NCBI RefSeq assembly: GCF_026151205.1
Contig: NC_087076.1
Location: forward strand, 19,833,919-19,897,918
Source: Bolinopsis microptera
Taxonomy: Eukaryota; Ctenophora; Tentaculata; Lobata; Bolinopsidae
DNA: 64,000 bases
Direction of reading: 5' to 3'
The position numbers were made by a program, and so were the translations under genes. Shown piece after piece: positions 1 through 12,084 of the stretch. Within the stretch, counting starts at the first letter, position 1. Every line of letters starts with the position of its first letter. The notes under the pieces were generated by a model. It saw only the letters and a program-made list of their open reading frames with translations, was not told the DNA's origin and searched no databases.

Positions 1-1041
1 GGTTATCAAAAGAACTTCGACTGACTCTGAAAGGAGGAGTGTCAATAATTCATTATTTAAATATATCAAAAGGAACATACTCGGTGATCCACTTCCACAG
101 ACCATTTCAAAATCACTAATTTAACAAGAATTCAAGATAAGTTAACCGTAAGTTAACAGTAATGCAGTTATTGAGCAATTAATTCTATCTAAGGGTATTG
201 GTGATATAATGTAGACAGTTAATAAGTATAAGCATAGTGTGTGTAATTTATCGTCACGTGACTACTGCTAGTGACCCCTATCATTATTTTGAATGAGTGA
301 TTTCTAAAATTGTCATTTCCGGGTGCTCATAAAGAAGAAATAGCCAATATCTTAGTGGCTTATAATTATATGTGTATTATACTTACCGATAAATCTAGTC
401 TCTTGGTTAGCTTATTAATAGTTCAATCAATCAGGACCAGTAGATAGATTTGTGTGGTTTACGAATGAATTTAGGATAAGCTAGCCAGCCACGAAAATAA
501 TGGATAGAGGACCAATAAGGGTGCAAAATTAAACGGAGACGGTAGATTAATGGTAAAATTTTGACATTTTAATTCCTATTTTATCATAGCACCAAGGAGG
601 CTACTTCCACCTTCAAACTAACATTTGTCTGGTGTTCCCCTGGTACAGAGATTGGGCATATGACTGACGGCTAAACTATGACCAAGTTCAGGAAAATGCT
701 CTCAGTTTTACAGAAACGACAGAACCGCCATTTCAAGACCAAGAGTAGTGACTGTAAAGTATATATACTTTATATATAATTACAAGACTTGAGTTATATT
801 GTTAACTTAATTATTAGTTTTTCTGGATTCTGAACCACGTGGATTTCATTTTCCAAATTAATAAATTCCAAATTAATAAATAAGCTCTCTAATAAGTTTT
901 TGAGTCAACATGCGGAGCACATTGAAAGGTGCTCGCATAGAGACATATTTTAGAAACAACCAGTTATAACAGCTGATGGTTATATTATATGAATTTTACT
1001 TGATAAAGTGCTTATCTTAAAGTTAAATGTTTTTACAGGCT
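1..1041. other. AT-rich intergenic DNA
   Basis: I see no convincing coding exon, RNA gene or clear repeat here. A TCACGTGA E-box lies near position 253, and there is a short duplicated AATTAATAAATTCC stretch near 857-885. The segment ends at the target-site duplication of the Penelope-like element. Confidence 0.5.
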
Positions 1042-2171
1042 CTAATGATGTAGACAGTTTTTGGGTTTTTCCAAATAGTTTCTGATTATTCTGATTTGCG
1101 ACAAATGATATTGCACTGTTAGGATAAACGACGTTTCAAAGTAACAACTTCTTATTCATGCTGACAAAATTGGTAAATATGTGAGAAAACTGTCTCATAA
1201 AATTTATTAATCAAAAATGGCTAAACGACAACAAATTGTTCAAATACTCGACTAAAATTAGAATCAAAATCTATATATATACAACACTACTCGATCTGCT
1301 ATTCAATAAACTTAAAACATCCACTAAACAGCGAGTACGTGATTGTGATCGTGTGATGGAATGACATGTACAGTGATAACAGATGATTTAAGATGTAAGT
1401 GATAACAGATGATAAGGTAAAAGATACAATACATGTGAGATGGTGTATACACAATGTGAGTGAAAATATAGTGAGTGGTTACTGATTGTGAGTGAGATGT
1501 GAAAAAACATTAAAACTTACTACTGCTAGAAAACTTAAACTGTATGCAATAAAAAGGGAATGAATATCTAAAATTCTTCAGTACTAGCTATGATAAAACG
1601 TTTAATAGTATCCAGTTCTTCTCTCTTGTTAATTGTAGGGTTCAGATTAATAATAAACATCGCTTCAAAAATCTTTCTTCTGACAGTATTGGGTTCAATT
1701 CTTAAAATATCTACTTCTAAACTGGGATTTAACCCCTCATGACAGCTCGAATAATGTATGGCAAAAGCTTGACTAACATTAGAAGGGGTAGCAGGGTAGG
1801 TAGCGTAACGTAAGTGTTCTCCTACACGAGCATGTACTTTCCTACTGGTTTCTCCAACGTACAGCTGGTCACATAATTTACACTTAATCTTATATACAAC
1901 ATTCTTCACTTCACAATCTTTATTACAAACTATCAAAGGACAAATTTTACATGAATTAATACTGCACACACGTTTATCATACGGTCTGTTACTACATAAA
2001 ATATTTCTCAATTTCGAAGTAGGTTTAAAGTTTACTTTAATAGGTAAATTGTTCTGCTTTACATAATTTCTAATCTTATTGCTAGTACTGTCCGAAATAA
2101 AATCTAAATTAAGAACTGTCCTGGAATCATCCTCAACACTCTGACGCCTGTTAGAATTACTAATGATGTAG
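1042..2171 (-). mobile_element. Penelope-like retroelement, 5'-truncated copy 1
   Basis: The minus strand carries the 3' part of a Penelope-like element: the C-terminal GIY-YIG endonuclease coding region followed by about 500 bp of 3' UTR. The copy is bounded by the 12-bp direct repeat CTAATGATGTAG at 1042-1053 and 2160-2171, which I read as the target-site duplication. The coding frame is cut off at the right border, as expected of a 5'-truncated target-primed insertion. A second, shorter copy with nearly identical sequence lies at 15938-16531 with its own, different duplication, so the borders are supported by two independent insertions. Confidence 0.85.
1568..2159 (-). pseudogene. Penelope-type GIY-YIG endonuclease, C-terminal fragment
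   Basis: This open frame on the minus strand is the last part of a Penelope-like polyprotein (reverse transcriptase plus GIY-YIG endonuclease). It has a Cys-rich stretch (CSINSCKICPLIVC), then the GIY-YIG core as VVYKIKCKLC and LYVGETSRKVHARVGEHL, and ends in a normal stop codon. The frame stays open to the element border at 2159 with no start codon, so the reverse transcriptase domain and start are missing. Family knowledge: the endonuclease nicks the target and primes reverse transcription. This fragment should not transpose by itself. The upstream linker (KPTSKLRNILC) fits the region between RT and endonuclease in this class. Confidence 0.8.
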
Positions 2172-3237
2172 TTTTACAATTTCGAGCCTTACGTTGTGTG
2201 TTTCCCTTTATCACAGCTTCAGAACAATTTACCAGATGTTCATTTATTTGGTTATGTTAAACGGTCCTATTATGTTTCAGCCTCATCAGTGGTCACCATG
2301 AAATTGCTCGACTGTAAACCCTTCACATTTATCAGTAGCTTTATAACATCACTCTCGAGAAATTGGTTTAATGTTGTGTTACGTTTCAGAAGGTAATCGC
2401 AATATAAAGTGACAACACTATATAATGACAAGCACTTTATAATGACAGCTGATATTTGTCACTATATAGCGTGAAAAACGCAGAATGGAGCTTAAATCCA
2501 GGGTCACGTGACCTTCATTAGTTAGCCAGCAAAGGAGAGCGAGTTTGGAATAGTTTACTGAAATTTTTAGACAAAATCTCTGTGTTATTATTATGTGGGA
2601 CCACGTCTGGTGGTCAATTAATTTGCTTAGGAAGAGGGGGGTGTCAACACATGTTACACACTGTGACAGTCCAATGATCAATAAGAGGTCGGCTTTCTAA
2701 TCACCATGATCTCCGTAGATATGTTAGCAACTCTTGAATAAATTTAAGCGTTTGAACCCACCACTGACCGCAGTCAGTATCTACCTTATCTACATTATCT
2801 ACATGAACATAGTGGCATTAGCTTCATGACATTACACTCGTGAGAGGGGGCTTCCATTGCACCATGTTACTATGATCATGGTTACATGATTCGTGTTGTT
2901 AGAGTAAAGTAGTAAATATGGAGCTATTTTCTTAGTCCCTCGTATAACAAACGCACGCCATTAGGCTTTGAAAGCGATCCATACCCCTAGTGTATTGACA
3001 TTAACACATCCACGGGCTAGTACACTCCAAGATTCTCGGCTGCCTTCTCCATCACATAATCGTCAGGAAACAATGAGAAGGAAAATGAGGAGGAGTTAGC
3101 ATTAGTGAGCACAATAAAACAGAGCTTTGTAATCCCCCCTCATGCTCTCACAGTCCTAATGATTGTTCTCGGTGATGATCCACACTCTCACTGGAACACC
3201 TTTTGTTTGTTTCCCCGCAGATGAAGGTGAGCCCGCA
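2172..3237. other. intergenic DNA without recognised gene
   Basis: Several short open frames occur, but none has a recognisable domain, a splice-supported structure or a convincing context. One TCACGTGA-like site lies near 2504. I see nothing else that can be supported. Confidence 0.4.
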
Positions 3238-3419
3238 TACAGTGAAACCCCGACTTATCGTGCCCCAATTTACAGCAAAACCTAATTTGTCGTGACCACT
3301 GACCATTCCCTTCCCAAAATAAAGAATTAACATAGTTAATGTGAAATATCATAACCCCTTAATATACTGCGGCTGTTTCTTTTCCCCCAGACTCCTCGGA
3401 AAATCGAGGTTTTACTGTA
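3238..3419. mobile_element. MITE, CAGTRAAACC family, copy 1
   Basis: The 178-bp element at 3240-3417 begins CAGTGAAACCCCGACTTA and ends with the inverted counterpart (AAAATCGAGGTTTTACTG). It is flanked by TA on both sides (3238-3239, 3418-3419). Two other copies occur at 15851 and 62439. Terminal sequence and TA target duplication fit a non-autonomous Tc1/mariner or pogo-type element. No coding capacity is seen. Confidence 0.7.
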
Positions 3420-3566
3420 TTAGTGTATTGTAGACCGCGTAAATCCACGTTGAAGATTGATTGCCATTTTATCAGTAAGCAGAATTTGAGGTAGAAGATT
3501 ATTCTAATTTAATTCAGTAACTGAGCCTGCTTCTAATTGTACAGGCTTGGTGTACTCTATCACTAC

Positions 3567-4427
3567 ATGAGTTCAATGAAGGAGATGGAGGAAGCTCTAG
3601 CTGCTCTTGACGACTACTTCTCCGATCTAGATGATGAATATGAGTCCTTATTCAAAAACATTCTCCGGGCTACTGGTTGCAGCAGTGTGTCAGAGCTGAA
3701 AGCTGATAAAATGATGAAACCAACAATTAAGAAGGAAGAATTGACAACTTGGCTCGAAGATAGCGTTGATGTTATGGTGAGGGCTCGACAGGCTCTGTTC
3801 CTTGCAGAAGCAACAATGGAAACCCTACTGGATCAGACAATTAACGATAAGTTTAGCATCATCAGCCTACAAAATATTGTTATCGAAAAGCAGGATCAGA
3901 ATTTGCAGGAAATTTCCTCAATTGTTCAGAATGAAATGAGGGGCCACTGCAACATTGCTAAAAGCAAAAAGAGCTGTAAGAAATCTGATGGTGATGTTGC
4001 AAAAGGAAACATCAAAACAGGGAATAAATCAGTGTCTAAGGAAGAAGACAGGAGCAAGAACTTGATAGTTTTTGGACTAACTGAAGAAAATAATGAAGAT
4101 TTGGAATCAAAAGTTTCTGATGTGTTAAAGTCTGTTGGCGAAAAGCCAAGAATACTGGACTGTATCAGGATGGATAGAGGAGATAATAAAGCCTCTACCA
4201 GGCCTGTCAAAGTAACGCTCACCAGCCCCCAAACAGTACACACAATCCTACAACAGAGCAGTAGTGTAAGGAGCGTAGATCGTTATAAAGGTGTATTGAT
4301 AGCCCCAGACAGATCAAGTGAGGAACGGTTTCAGAAGTTAGTGGAAATGATGAAGGAGTTCATTAAGACTGATCCATCAAAATATTATTACATGAAGAGA
4401 AAATTATTGGGTGGGGAGGAGACTTAA
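3567..4427 (+). CDS. orphan LINE ORF1-like coiled-coil protein
   Basis: This intact 286-aa frame begins at the first ATG (MSSMKEMEEALAALDD). An intron-like acceptor (ttctaattgtacag) sits just upstream, so an upstream exon or spliced leader is possible. Residues 1-130 are acidic and helical, probably a coiled coil; a Lys/Ser-rich linker follows. The C-terminal third has the pattern of LINE ORF1 proteins of invertebrate CR1/L2/jockey-type elements: RSKNLIVFGL, then TRPVKVTLTSP, then YKGVLIAPDRSSEER. In those elements the protein binds RNA and acts as a nucleic-acid chaperone. No endonuclease or reverse transcriptase follows within the next 5 kb, so this is either a broken element with an intact ORF1 or a host gene derived from one. 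ORF1-like identity is fairly clear; function here is unknown. Confidence 0.6.
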   Translation: MSSMKEMEEALAALDDYFSDLDDEYESLFKNILRATGCSSVSELKADKMMKPTIKKEELTTWLEDSVDVMVRARQALFLAEATMETLLDQTINDKFSIISLQNIVIEKQDQNLQEISSIVQNEMRGHCNIAKSKKSCKKSDGDVAKGNIKTGNKSVSKEEDRSKNLIVFGLTEENNEDLESKVSDVLKSVGEKPRILDCIRMDRGDNKASTRPVKVTLTSPQTVHTILQQSSSVRSVDRYKGVLIAPDRSSEERFQKLVEMMKEFIKTDPSKYYYMKRKLLGGEET

Positions 4428-4429
4428 AT

Positions 4430-4816
4430 AGAAGGAGTAATGAATATTGTTTTTTACTTTGAAGGGAAGTTTTGCTGTAGTCGTAGATTTGCTATAACAG
4501 TACTTTTAATTCATCCAGGTTTTCACCGAAAGCCTCGAGTTTGAACAGTTTGAAAGATTTATTTGAAATTGTATGATGCTAACTTGCTAAGAAATTATCA
4601 AAAATAACATTATCAAAAACGTTCACTTCTCTAATTTCCACTTAAATTTTCATTTGTGAGTACCCTAAATAGTTTATAACGGTTGGGTTGTTGCTGAAAC
4701 AGAAAAGTTTTGACTGTTTCAAGTTAGTAAGAGAACTTTAAATAATGATAATTATACAAATAATTATTTGTATATTTGCTCAAACAAATATTCATCGAAC
4801 ACATATTTCTAAGAGA
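4430..4816. other. spacer upstream of the secreted-protein gene
   Basis: This AT-rich spacer contains a palindrome-like stretch (acaaataattatttgtatat near 4755-4775) about 45 bp before the start codon of the next gene. It may contain the promoter, but no strict TATA box can be assigned. Confidence 0.3.
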
Positions 4817-7800
4817 ATGATATTCTTGCTGTGGATGTTAACGACTCTGATTGGAAATGCTGCACATGCATCTGTTACAAGTTAGTTGTTAACATTGAAT
4901 GTTGCTTAATTAAACAATTGTTTAATTAAACTATTATTTAATAAACCAATTAAATTTTATCATTTTGCATTTGAGACAGGTAATTTAAATAGATACAATT
5001 TCCTTTTGTTTGAAAAGTCGTCCCTTACACCTTATCTTGGCGCTGTTCATTAACCAATAGTAACACACCATTCGAAATAACAGGTAGATCCGACGGTAGA
5101 ATGTAGATCAACTCCCGTTTTCTCAACCGTGAAACTTCAAACCCCGGACCAAATCAATACTGTAACAATCAAAATTGCCGGAAATAAGTTGGTCCGAAAT
5201 TTGAAGCTCAGTGTAATTGTATAGTCGACAAGCATGACAATCCGAAATTTTGTGTGCAACGGTGATAAATTGGTTCAGGGTTTTTTTGGTCCAGGGTTCG
5301 ATGTTTTACTCTATTATTGTATCGACTGTTAGCCGATATTTACTAACTTTGAGTTAGTTATGTAAGCTAATTTTCATTCCAGTTTTTGACGTTACTCCAG
5401 TGGAACAGAACACTGTTCAAAGATTTGAAGCATTAGAAATGTACGAGGAAACATCCACATTTGTTTTCAATGGTACGATATAGTGAATACAGTGACATTA
5501 TATTTAGCTTATTACTTTATTAGATGATTTCAATACGAGCTGACAAATTTCCATGGATAGTGATTAGTGGACACTGATCTTAATTAAATATAGGCACTTT
5601 CTTCTTAATAGTTTCTAATTCTTGATTATTAGTCACTAATAGTAATTCTATTGATATTACAACTCTAAAACTCTATTTTTCAGGAAAGTTTAAATCGATC
5701 GAAGGAAACACAACATTGTTTATAGGACTAACTCTAGATGATGGCTCGTTTAACGATGATAATAACAGAGCTTACGAGATAGCAATACAGCGGCACCAGA
5801 TTGGTGTTTGGGCCTACACTCCCCGTAAAGAGGGTGAGTAGTTACTCATTAAGTACTGTTTAGTACTGTCAGTGTAGTGATCAGCACGTGTGAACATAGA
5901 AATACTGTCTGAAGTACAGGGTGGTTATTAATTAAACTAACTACAAAGTTGTTTTAGTAAAAGTTTGGAGTTGCTCAGATAATCTGAGTAACTCCAATAA
6001 ACTACTCGTATATAATTTTACTATTACACCCTGTCCATAACACCACAATAAACACGTTATCTTCAGGTGGTAAAAGGACAAACTTCAGGAAAAGTGGACA
6101 AAATTACGATTACAATTTCAAAGAAGGCGATGATTTTGAATTAACAATGGACGTTAAGAAATCCGGAGGATTGAGATTCAGTCTGAAATCAGGAGAAACA
6201 AGATTTACACGTATGTCTTACACAATCAATTAAACTTCCGACGAATACTGTTTATTATTTAGAAGTATGTATTATCATCTATTGGTGTGTATTCTTACTG
6301 CTTCTAATGATGATAATTTCAGTAACGAAACCTAATGGATTCTTTTCGTCGTCATTCTCTGTGTGGGAGGATGCAAAATTAATGGTAAATCTAAACTTTT
6401 ATCTTGGTACACTAAATTAATCATTTATATGATGGTTCACTAAATTCTGCATTAAATTTCAAATTCTGAAAGATCATTGATCATGTACATTGTACATACA
6501 TCGTAACGGCCAAAGGAGTACGGTTTTATCTGGGTGATCACTCACTTTACCAATCCCGAGATAATACGTCACGTGGACAACCGATCATTTGTCTTGTTAA
6601 CTAAAAACATCCCTGCAGTCTCACAACTTATCATTCCTTCAGTTGGAACTGCAAACAAACAACGCCCTAGTCTTCACTTCGATAGTAGCAACAACTGGCG
6701 GATCAAGTGACGGATCAGATGACCAGACCACAATCACCTGCCCAACTGGCCAAAGGAACGACTCTCCGACCAGCTGTGTGCCATGTCCGGATAACTATTA
6801 CGGAACTGACGGAATAAACTGTAAAGCATGTCCGGGTCAGAGCACTTCTCCGTCCGGATCTGATGAACTAACGGACTGTGTTTGCAACGAAAACTTTTAC
6901 AGAGTGTACACTAAGGCAGTTAATTGTGAGGCATGTCCATCCAACGGTTTCTCGGACCGAGGAGCAACTTCAGTCGCTCAGTGCAAATGTCCAGCAGACC
7001 ACTATAAGATAAAGAAAGGGAAATGTTCGAGCTGTCCTCCGAATTCCTCTTCAGAGGTAGGATCTAACAATGCGGGGGATTGCAGATGCCAAGAAAACTA
7101 CTACAAGGACGGTGCTAATTGTCTGAAATGTCCAAAGGGAACAAAGTCCTTGCTGGGATCATCAAGAGTCAAAGATTGTAAGAAGGTCAGGGAGAAACTG
7201 ATTGGTGAGATAACTCCGTTAAGTGCTGAAAACTCCCACACTTATGGGGCGAACGAGGAAAAGTTTGCTGCTAAATACGCTTTTGACCTGATCTTCGAAA
7301 CCTGGGCTAAACCAGTGGCGAATTTTGACGGTGAATCTTGGATCGAGTTGAAACTAGATGAAGTGCACTGTATCCGACGGATAGAACGGTTCCACAAAGA
7401 TGGTAGTACCTATCTCACCTGGACCTGCTCCCCATCAGGGTGTATTTGTGAGGGTTATTACTTCTGCAACAAGTGCATTCTCACAGTATTCACCGTCGAT
7501 ACCGCTGCTGCTGTATCAGCCGGCTGTAAACACGGGAACAGGGTGAAGTTACGACAGAGGAGTGACCAACAATTCATGGTGTCGGAGATAGCTATCATTG
7601 AGAAACAAGGTAAGACACAGTAAAAGGCTGATTGTTAAACATTTTGTGATCGCAAAAGAAATTGGCTGCTATGAATGGTGATGTAGCACAATAAACAATA
7701 CTTATTCGATATACTATTTCAGCTACAACTAAAAGAGATAACACCAATAAGTGCTGAGAGCTCCCAAACTGTAGATAGTAACGAGGAGACGTATGCTGCT

Positions 7801-9502
7801 AGTAATGCCATAGATCTGGACCTGAAGACAATAGCCGCAGCAACTCCTGGTTCTGACAGTATGACCTGGTTAGAGTTAACTCTTGACCAGGTACACTGTG
7901 TTGACCAAGTGATATGGATTGGAAGTAGTGGTAGTCCTTTCATCACCTGGACCTGCTCTGATACAGACTGTAGTACCTGTGAAGGTAAATACTGCAGCTT
8001 CAACACAGTCACAGTGCGCTCAGACGGAGCAACTTCCGGAAACCTTCCTTCTATATCCAGCTGCATATATGGAAACAGGGTGAAGTTAGTGAATAATAAC
8101 GGTGATAATGATATCTTTGGTGTGGCCGAGATGGTGGTAACAAGGAAAGAAGGTGAGGAGTTGTTTCTTAACTCAACACTTTCCAACTGAACTCTTGTTG
8201 CGCATAATCTGTTATGCCTATATAGTATATATTATGTATTTATAAATTTTACATTTTCAGCTTTAATAACTCTAAAAAGTACGAATTAACTCAAGAAAGC
8301 AGAAAAAAAATAATAACCAATCAATGATTCAGCCACGTGCAAGACCGTCGACCCTAATTTAGAGATCACAGTGACAAAGGATCAGTTACCGGCTGAGCAT
8401 GGAACGGAAATAACTTACCAATGCCCGCAACAATACTTCAAGTTCAAACAAGCGGCCTGTTGGGACGGAGATATAAAATTCTCTGGCGGATCTCCAGACT
8501 GCTCCACGATAGGTCTCGAATATTAATGTTAAGAATTAAGTCAGATTTGTGTTTTAAAAATAACAGAAATGTAAAGAATGTTCCTCTAAATCATAGGGAA
8601 TGGTTGGAATATTTTTTACATTTTTTTTTTACATTTTACAAACCACAGCACAGCTGCGAATAGAAAAGCTGGCCCCCAAATTGAGAGCTTAACTGTAATT
8701 CTAGTGATTTAGATTTTAGCAGCAAGCTTTTCGCGTCCATGATTAAAGTTGTTTTCCATTTTAAAATATTTACTTAAAGTTATACTGACAATGCTTTACA
8801 AACAAGAAATTGATTGCAGCTATTTTGACGTATGCCTTATCGGACGTTATTTAACCGTGAACACATCATTTTGAACAGACATTAAAATGAACGCTCAAAG
8901 GCATCCTCAAAGGCATCCATTTAATGTATTCAACTACCTTGTCGGACTTTATTTGAACGGATATTAAAATGAACGCTTGGGCCTCCAACATCAAATTAAA
9001 TGTCCGTTTAAATAAAGTCCGATAAGGTATTCATAATTAGTCATTGATTACAATTTTGAGCTGAGACAGCGAACTATTACGAAACAACAAGTGAGAGTTA
9101 AACAGCTGGGGAACGAAGCAATAATCTTTTAAAGCTTGAATTAAGGTTTAAAACATATCGTAAAAAAGGCAGGAAAGTTAGTTGAGATCCATGACTTCCC
9201 AATCAAAAATTATAAATCTATTAAGAAATTTCAAATCGATTATTCAATCTTATCTTTGCTTCAAATCAACAGAACAGTTACTTAGAGTTACTAAGAGTTA
9301 CTGAAATAATAATTAATGCACAATATTTCAGGATAACGGAGAGTCATGACAGGAAATGACAACGAGCTTTCTCAAATGACAAATGCACCTGAACTATTTA
9401 CAAACTGAGATTATTTATGAATATTATAATACTGAAAATAAATGTTTGTTTGTTTGTTTGTTTATAGAACCCGTCCCCAATCTCGTATCGGAAAATGACT
9501 AA
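4817..9502 (+). CDS. secreted multidomain protein (GCC2/GCC3, lectin-like, sushi)
   Basis: Assembled by hand from exons 4817-4880, 5383-5472, 5684-5833, 6067-6210, 6323-6384, 6643-7609, 7736-8152, 8333-8512 and probably 9468-9502, all with GT-AG borders and matching phases; most internal introns are phase 1. Exon 1 encodes a signal peptide (MIFLLWMLTTLIGNAAHA). Residues about 20-190 form a beta-rich domain resembling the farnesoic-acid-methyltransferase-like fold (YEIAIQRHQIGVWAY). Residues about 200-350 are four or so ephrin-receptor-type GCC2/GCC3 repeats (CPTGQ, CPDNYYGTDG, CPGQSTSPSGS). Two F5/8C-like or F-lectin-like modules follow (EITPLSAENS and EITPISAESS; each with a TWTC motif). A sushi/CCP module (ATCKTVDPNLEI to GSPDCSTI) comes next. 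No membrane segment is seen, so the product is likely extracellular. The last exon and stop are uncertain, and the acceptor of exon 7 was chosen to keep the frame. Confidence 0.65.
8832..9030. mobile_element. MITE-like inverted-repeat element, nested
   Basis: The outer arms read TGCCTTATCGGACGTTATTT at 8833 and, on the other strand, TACCTTATCGGACTTTATTT from 9029. A further copy of the left-arm sequence begins near 8936, so a second element or internal duplication is nested inside. No open frame. It lies in the proposed last intron of the secreted-protein gene. Confidence 0.6.
9443..9463. repeat. TTTG microsatellite
   Basis: About five TTTG units lie directly upstream of the proposed splice acceptor at 9467, where they act as a pyrimidine-rich tract. 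Confidence 0.8.
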
Positions 9503-9706
9503 ACTCAGGTCTGAGTGTGAATACGGGTGGTACCTGCAAGAGTGTTCAGTAAGCATTTAGAGTTCTGTAAAACTGCAGTTACAATTGTGCTAGAGTATTT
9601 TTAGTATATACGATTGGTATCAGATTTATATCCCTACATGCTTCCAAAATTTGTAAAGCCGTAGTACATACATATTATATTACACCGGAGCCTACACAGT
9701 GCAATC

Positions 9707-9764
9707 TCCTCCAGTCGATCTGCGCCGCGTATGTTTATATAAGCGCGCGGCGCAGACTGGAGGA
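9707..9764. repeat. GC-rich hairpin with TATA-like loop
   Basis: The left arm (TCCTCCAGTC, then CTGCGCCGCG) is complementary to the right arm (CGCGGCGCAG, then ACTGGAGGA). The loop is about 12-14 bp of AT-rich sequence (tatgtttatataag), and there is a 2-3 bp bulge in the left arm. It is strikingly GC-rich against the surrounding AT-rich DNA. Confidence 0.8.
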
Positions 9765-10318
9765 AACCACACTCTGCAAGTTCGATCCAGTGCAATGCTA
9801 CATGTACGTACTACGGCTTCATCTCCAACTTTCTGCACAATGTACTGGAATGTTTTGAAGGAAAAGAAAGAACAACAAAATTAATGATATATATAAATAA
9901 AATCAGCGATTTAATGTTAGCCTTAGGAGGGTAACTTTAATTCCCTGGTTTCTAAAATCAGCTTTTTAAAAAAAATAATAAAGTATGTAACGTCGATACC
10001 AAACCGATTATTGAGCGATAATAACTGAGTAGTTGATTCCTGGGTTGCGGAGTCATTCAGATGTTCCAGTTTTTTAATGTGGTTCTTGTTCAGTTCTTGA
10101 CCAGAAGTGTCTAATGAAGTAAGTCAGACAAGCAAACTCTTCCTTAAATGCTGATATAAGTCGTCTCAATCCCAGAAATTATGAATGATGACCCAGTGTA
10201 AAAGTGCAGAAATCGGCCGAAAATAACAAAGACTAAAAACAGTTAAAAAGTGACAGGATTCAAACACAAGGAAAATTAATAACTTAGAGCATAATAAGGA
10301 ATATCTCCTAACGTAATT

Positions 10319-10854
10319 TTCTGAGAGGGTGAGAGGTTCTTTAATTAGATTTAGAGCTAATGATTAAAAGAGACCCACTAAAGGTACTAAATTAACCGGA
10401 CTGCTAGCAAGGAATCGAGATTGGGAATAAAAATAAAAGCGGAATAAAAAACTGAAAGCTAAAATATATACCGTTCTAGAATGCCTCCGCAAACTATTGC
10501 TCCTTTGTAATGCACACGTGTTAGTAAGTGTAGTAAAAAGATAAAAATAATTCTGAGAGGGTGAGAGGTTCTTTAATTAGAGCTAATGATTAAAAGAGAC
10601 CCACTAAAGGTACTAAATTAACCGGACTGCTAGCAAGGAATCGAGATTGGGAATAAAAATAAAAGCGGAATAAATTTTAAGATAATGAAACAGAAACTGA
10701 AAGCTAAAATATATACCGTTCTAGAATGCCTCCGCAAACTATTGCTCCTTTGTAATGCACACGTGTTAGTAAGTGTAGTAAAAAGATAAAAATAATTCTG
10801 AGAGGGTGAGAGGTTCTTTAATTAGAGCTAATGATTAAAAGAGACCCACTAAAG
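10319..10854. repeat. tandem duplication, about 240-bp unit, 2.2 copies
   Basis: A block starting TTCTGAGAGGGTGAGAGG occurs at 10319, 10551 and 10796. Copies 1 and 2 are almost identical. Copy 1 has an extra 6 bp (ATTTAG) and lacks an 18-bp or so stretch around the GATAATGAAACAG seen in copy 2. Copy 3 is cut off after about 59 bp. No gene is seen inside. Confidence 0.9.
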
Positions 10855-11700
10855 GAAAATAAATACTATACTGAAAATTATATAAGACACATTATGGTTG
10901 TACTTGTATCACAATTTCAAAAATTAAACTGCGTCTAAGATTTTTATATTTTATAATAATTTTATTTCTATTTGTTTGGGGTTTGTAATGGTTGCATGAC
11001 TTTTCATAAATGAATCGGGGTCTGATTGATTTACAACATATTTTGCTTAGAAATTTCAATTCGTTGACAGTTTTATCAACATTGAAGCCTTATTAATCGT
11101 ACACTGCTAACGATTTTGGACTCTGGTGTGTACAGTGTAATGGATAAAAAATTCTCAAACTAAAAATTAATTGGTTAACATCGCGTTTCATGGTTGTATA
11201 TAAACTTAAAGGATTCCAGCTTCTGTTTCTACAGTTCTCGTATCATGGGACTTTCATTAATTCAAATGGATACATTTATAGTCGTATTTCAATTTAAATT
11301 TCATATTATGTGAATGCAATTCTAAGTATAAAGTTTATAAAAATTATAATCGTTGCTCTACAATATGATTATGAACACTTTGTTAACTTGCAAGAGTCAC
11401 GAAATAGTCAATGTCATATCATGACTGCCATGACTAATTGCTTAATTTCTACTAATTCACTGATTGCTTATGATATAAACAAGCCAGACGTGAGAGCTCA
11501 GTATATCGGCGTGGTATCGCCATGGTTACCAAGGTGACACCATGGTTACCGAGGTATCATTCTCAGATAGTCCATTTAAAGATTTAAACAGGTGAAAAGA
11601 TATATGTTTTGCACTGGTCATCTTATCGTATTACAATTGAACGAGATCAATAAACTGACTTAATAACAGCTAATCAGTTACCGATATAAGTTGTATATTC
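10855..11700. other. AT-rich intergenic DNA
   Basis: No supported gene. A 75-aa open frame at 11310-11537 has no recognisable domain. A small direct repeat (catggttaccaaggtgacaccatggttaccgaggt) lies at about 11519-11554. Confidence 0.35.
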
Positions 11701-11715
11701 TATAAACATGCTCGA

Positions 11716-11903
11716 GTCACGTGATAGCTCCCGATCAGGGCTGCTTGATTAGCTTTTCTTCCCAGACCTTGAAACTCATTGTCTCCACACGTCCTATCAA
11801 GCAACCTTGAATTGCTTACTCAACACATGACTGGGTCACGTGATTAGTCACAATGTTCCCTTACAGATAATGGGGCACATGACGAGTTTAAGGTGTCATG
11901 TGA
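11716..11903 (+). promoter_or_regulatory. E-box (TCACGTGA) cluster upstream of the kinase
   Basis: Two perfect TCACGTGA palindromes (about 11717 and 11835) and one TCATGTGA variant (about 11896) lie 190-370 bp before the kinase start codon. GTCACGTGA is the core recognised by bHLH-leucine-zipper factors of the MITF/TFE and USF type. The sites are seen directly; regulation by such factors is inference. Confidence 0.45.
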
Positions 11904-12013
11904 CCAATTAAAAGTTCTATTGACAGGCAATTAGTGGCCTGAGTGACTTGGAAGCGCGTGGATTCTCTCAAGACAGCATGCTAACTGACTGACAGTTAGT
12001 CTCACTGCAGCAC

Positions 12014-12022
12014 CTTATAAAC
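12014..12022 (+). promoter_or_regulatory. TATA-like box of the kinase gene
   Basis: TTATAAACT lies about 63-71 bp upstream of the kinase ATG. This spacing would place transcription start near 12045 with a short 5' leader. Confidence 0.45.
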
Positions 12023-12084
12023 TCAGTGTAGCTTCAGTACTGACCAGTGACCACCACACCGAGTCTCGTTTCTCTTTTCTCAAC

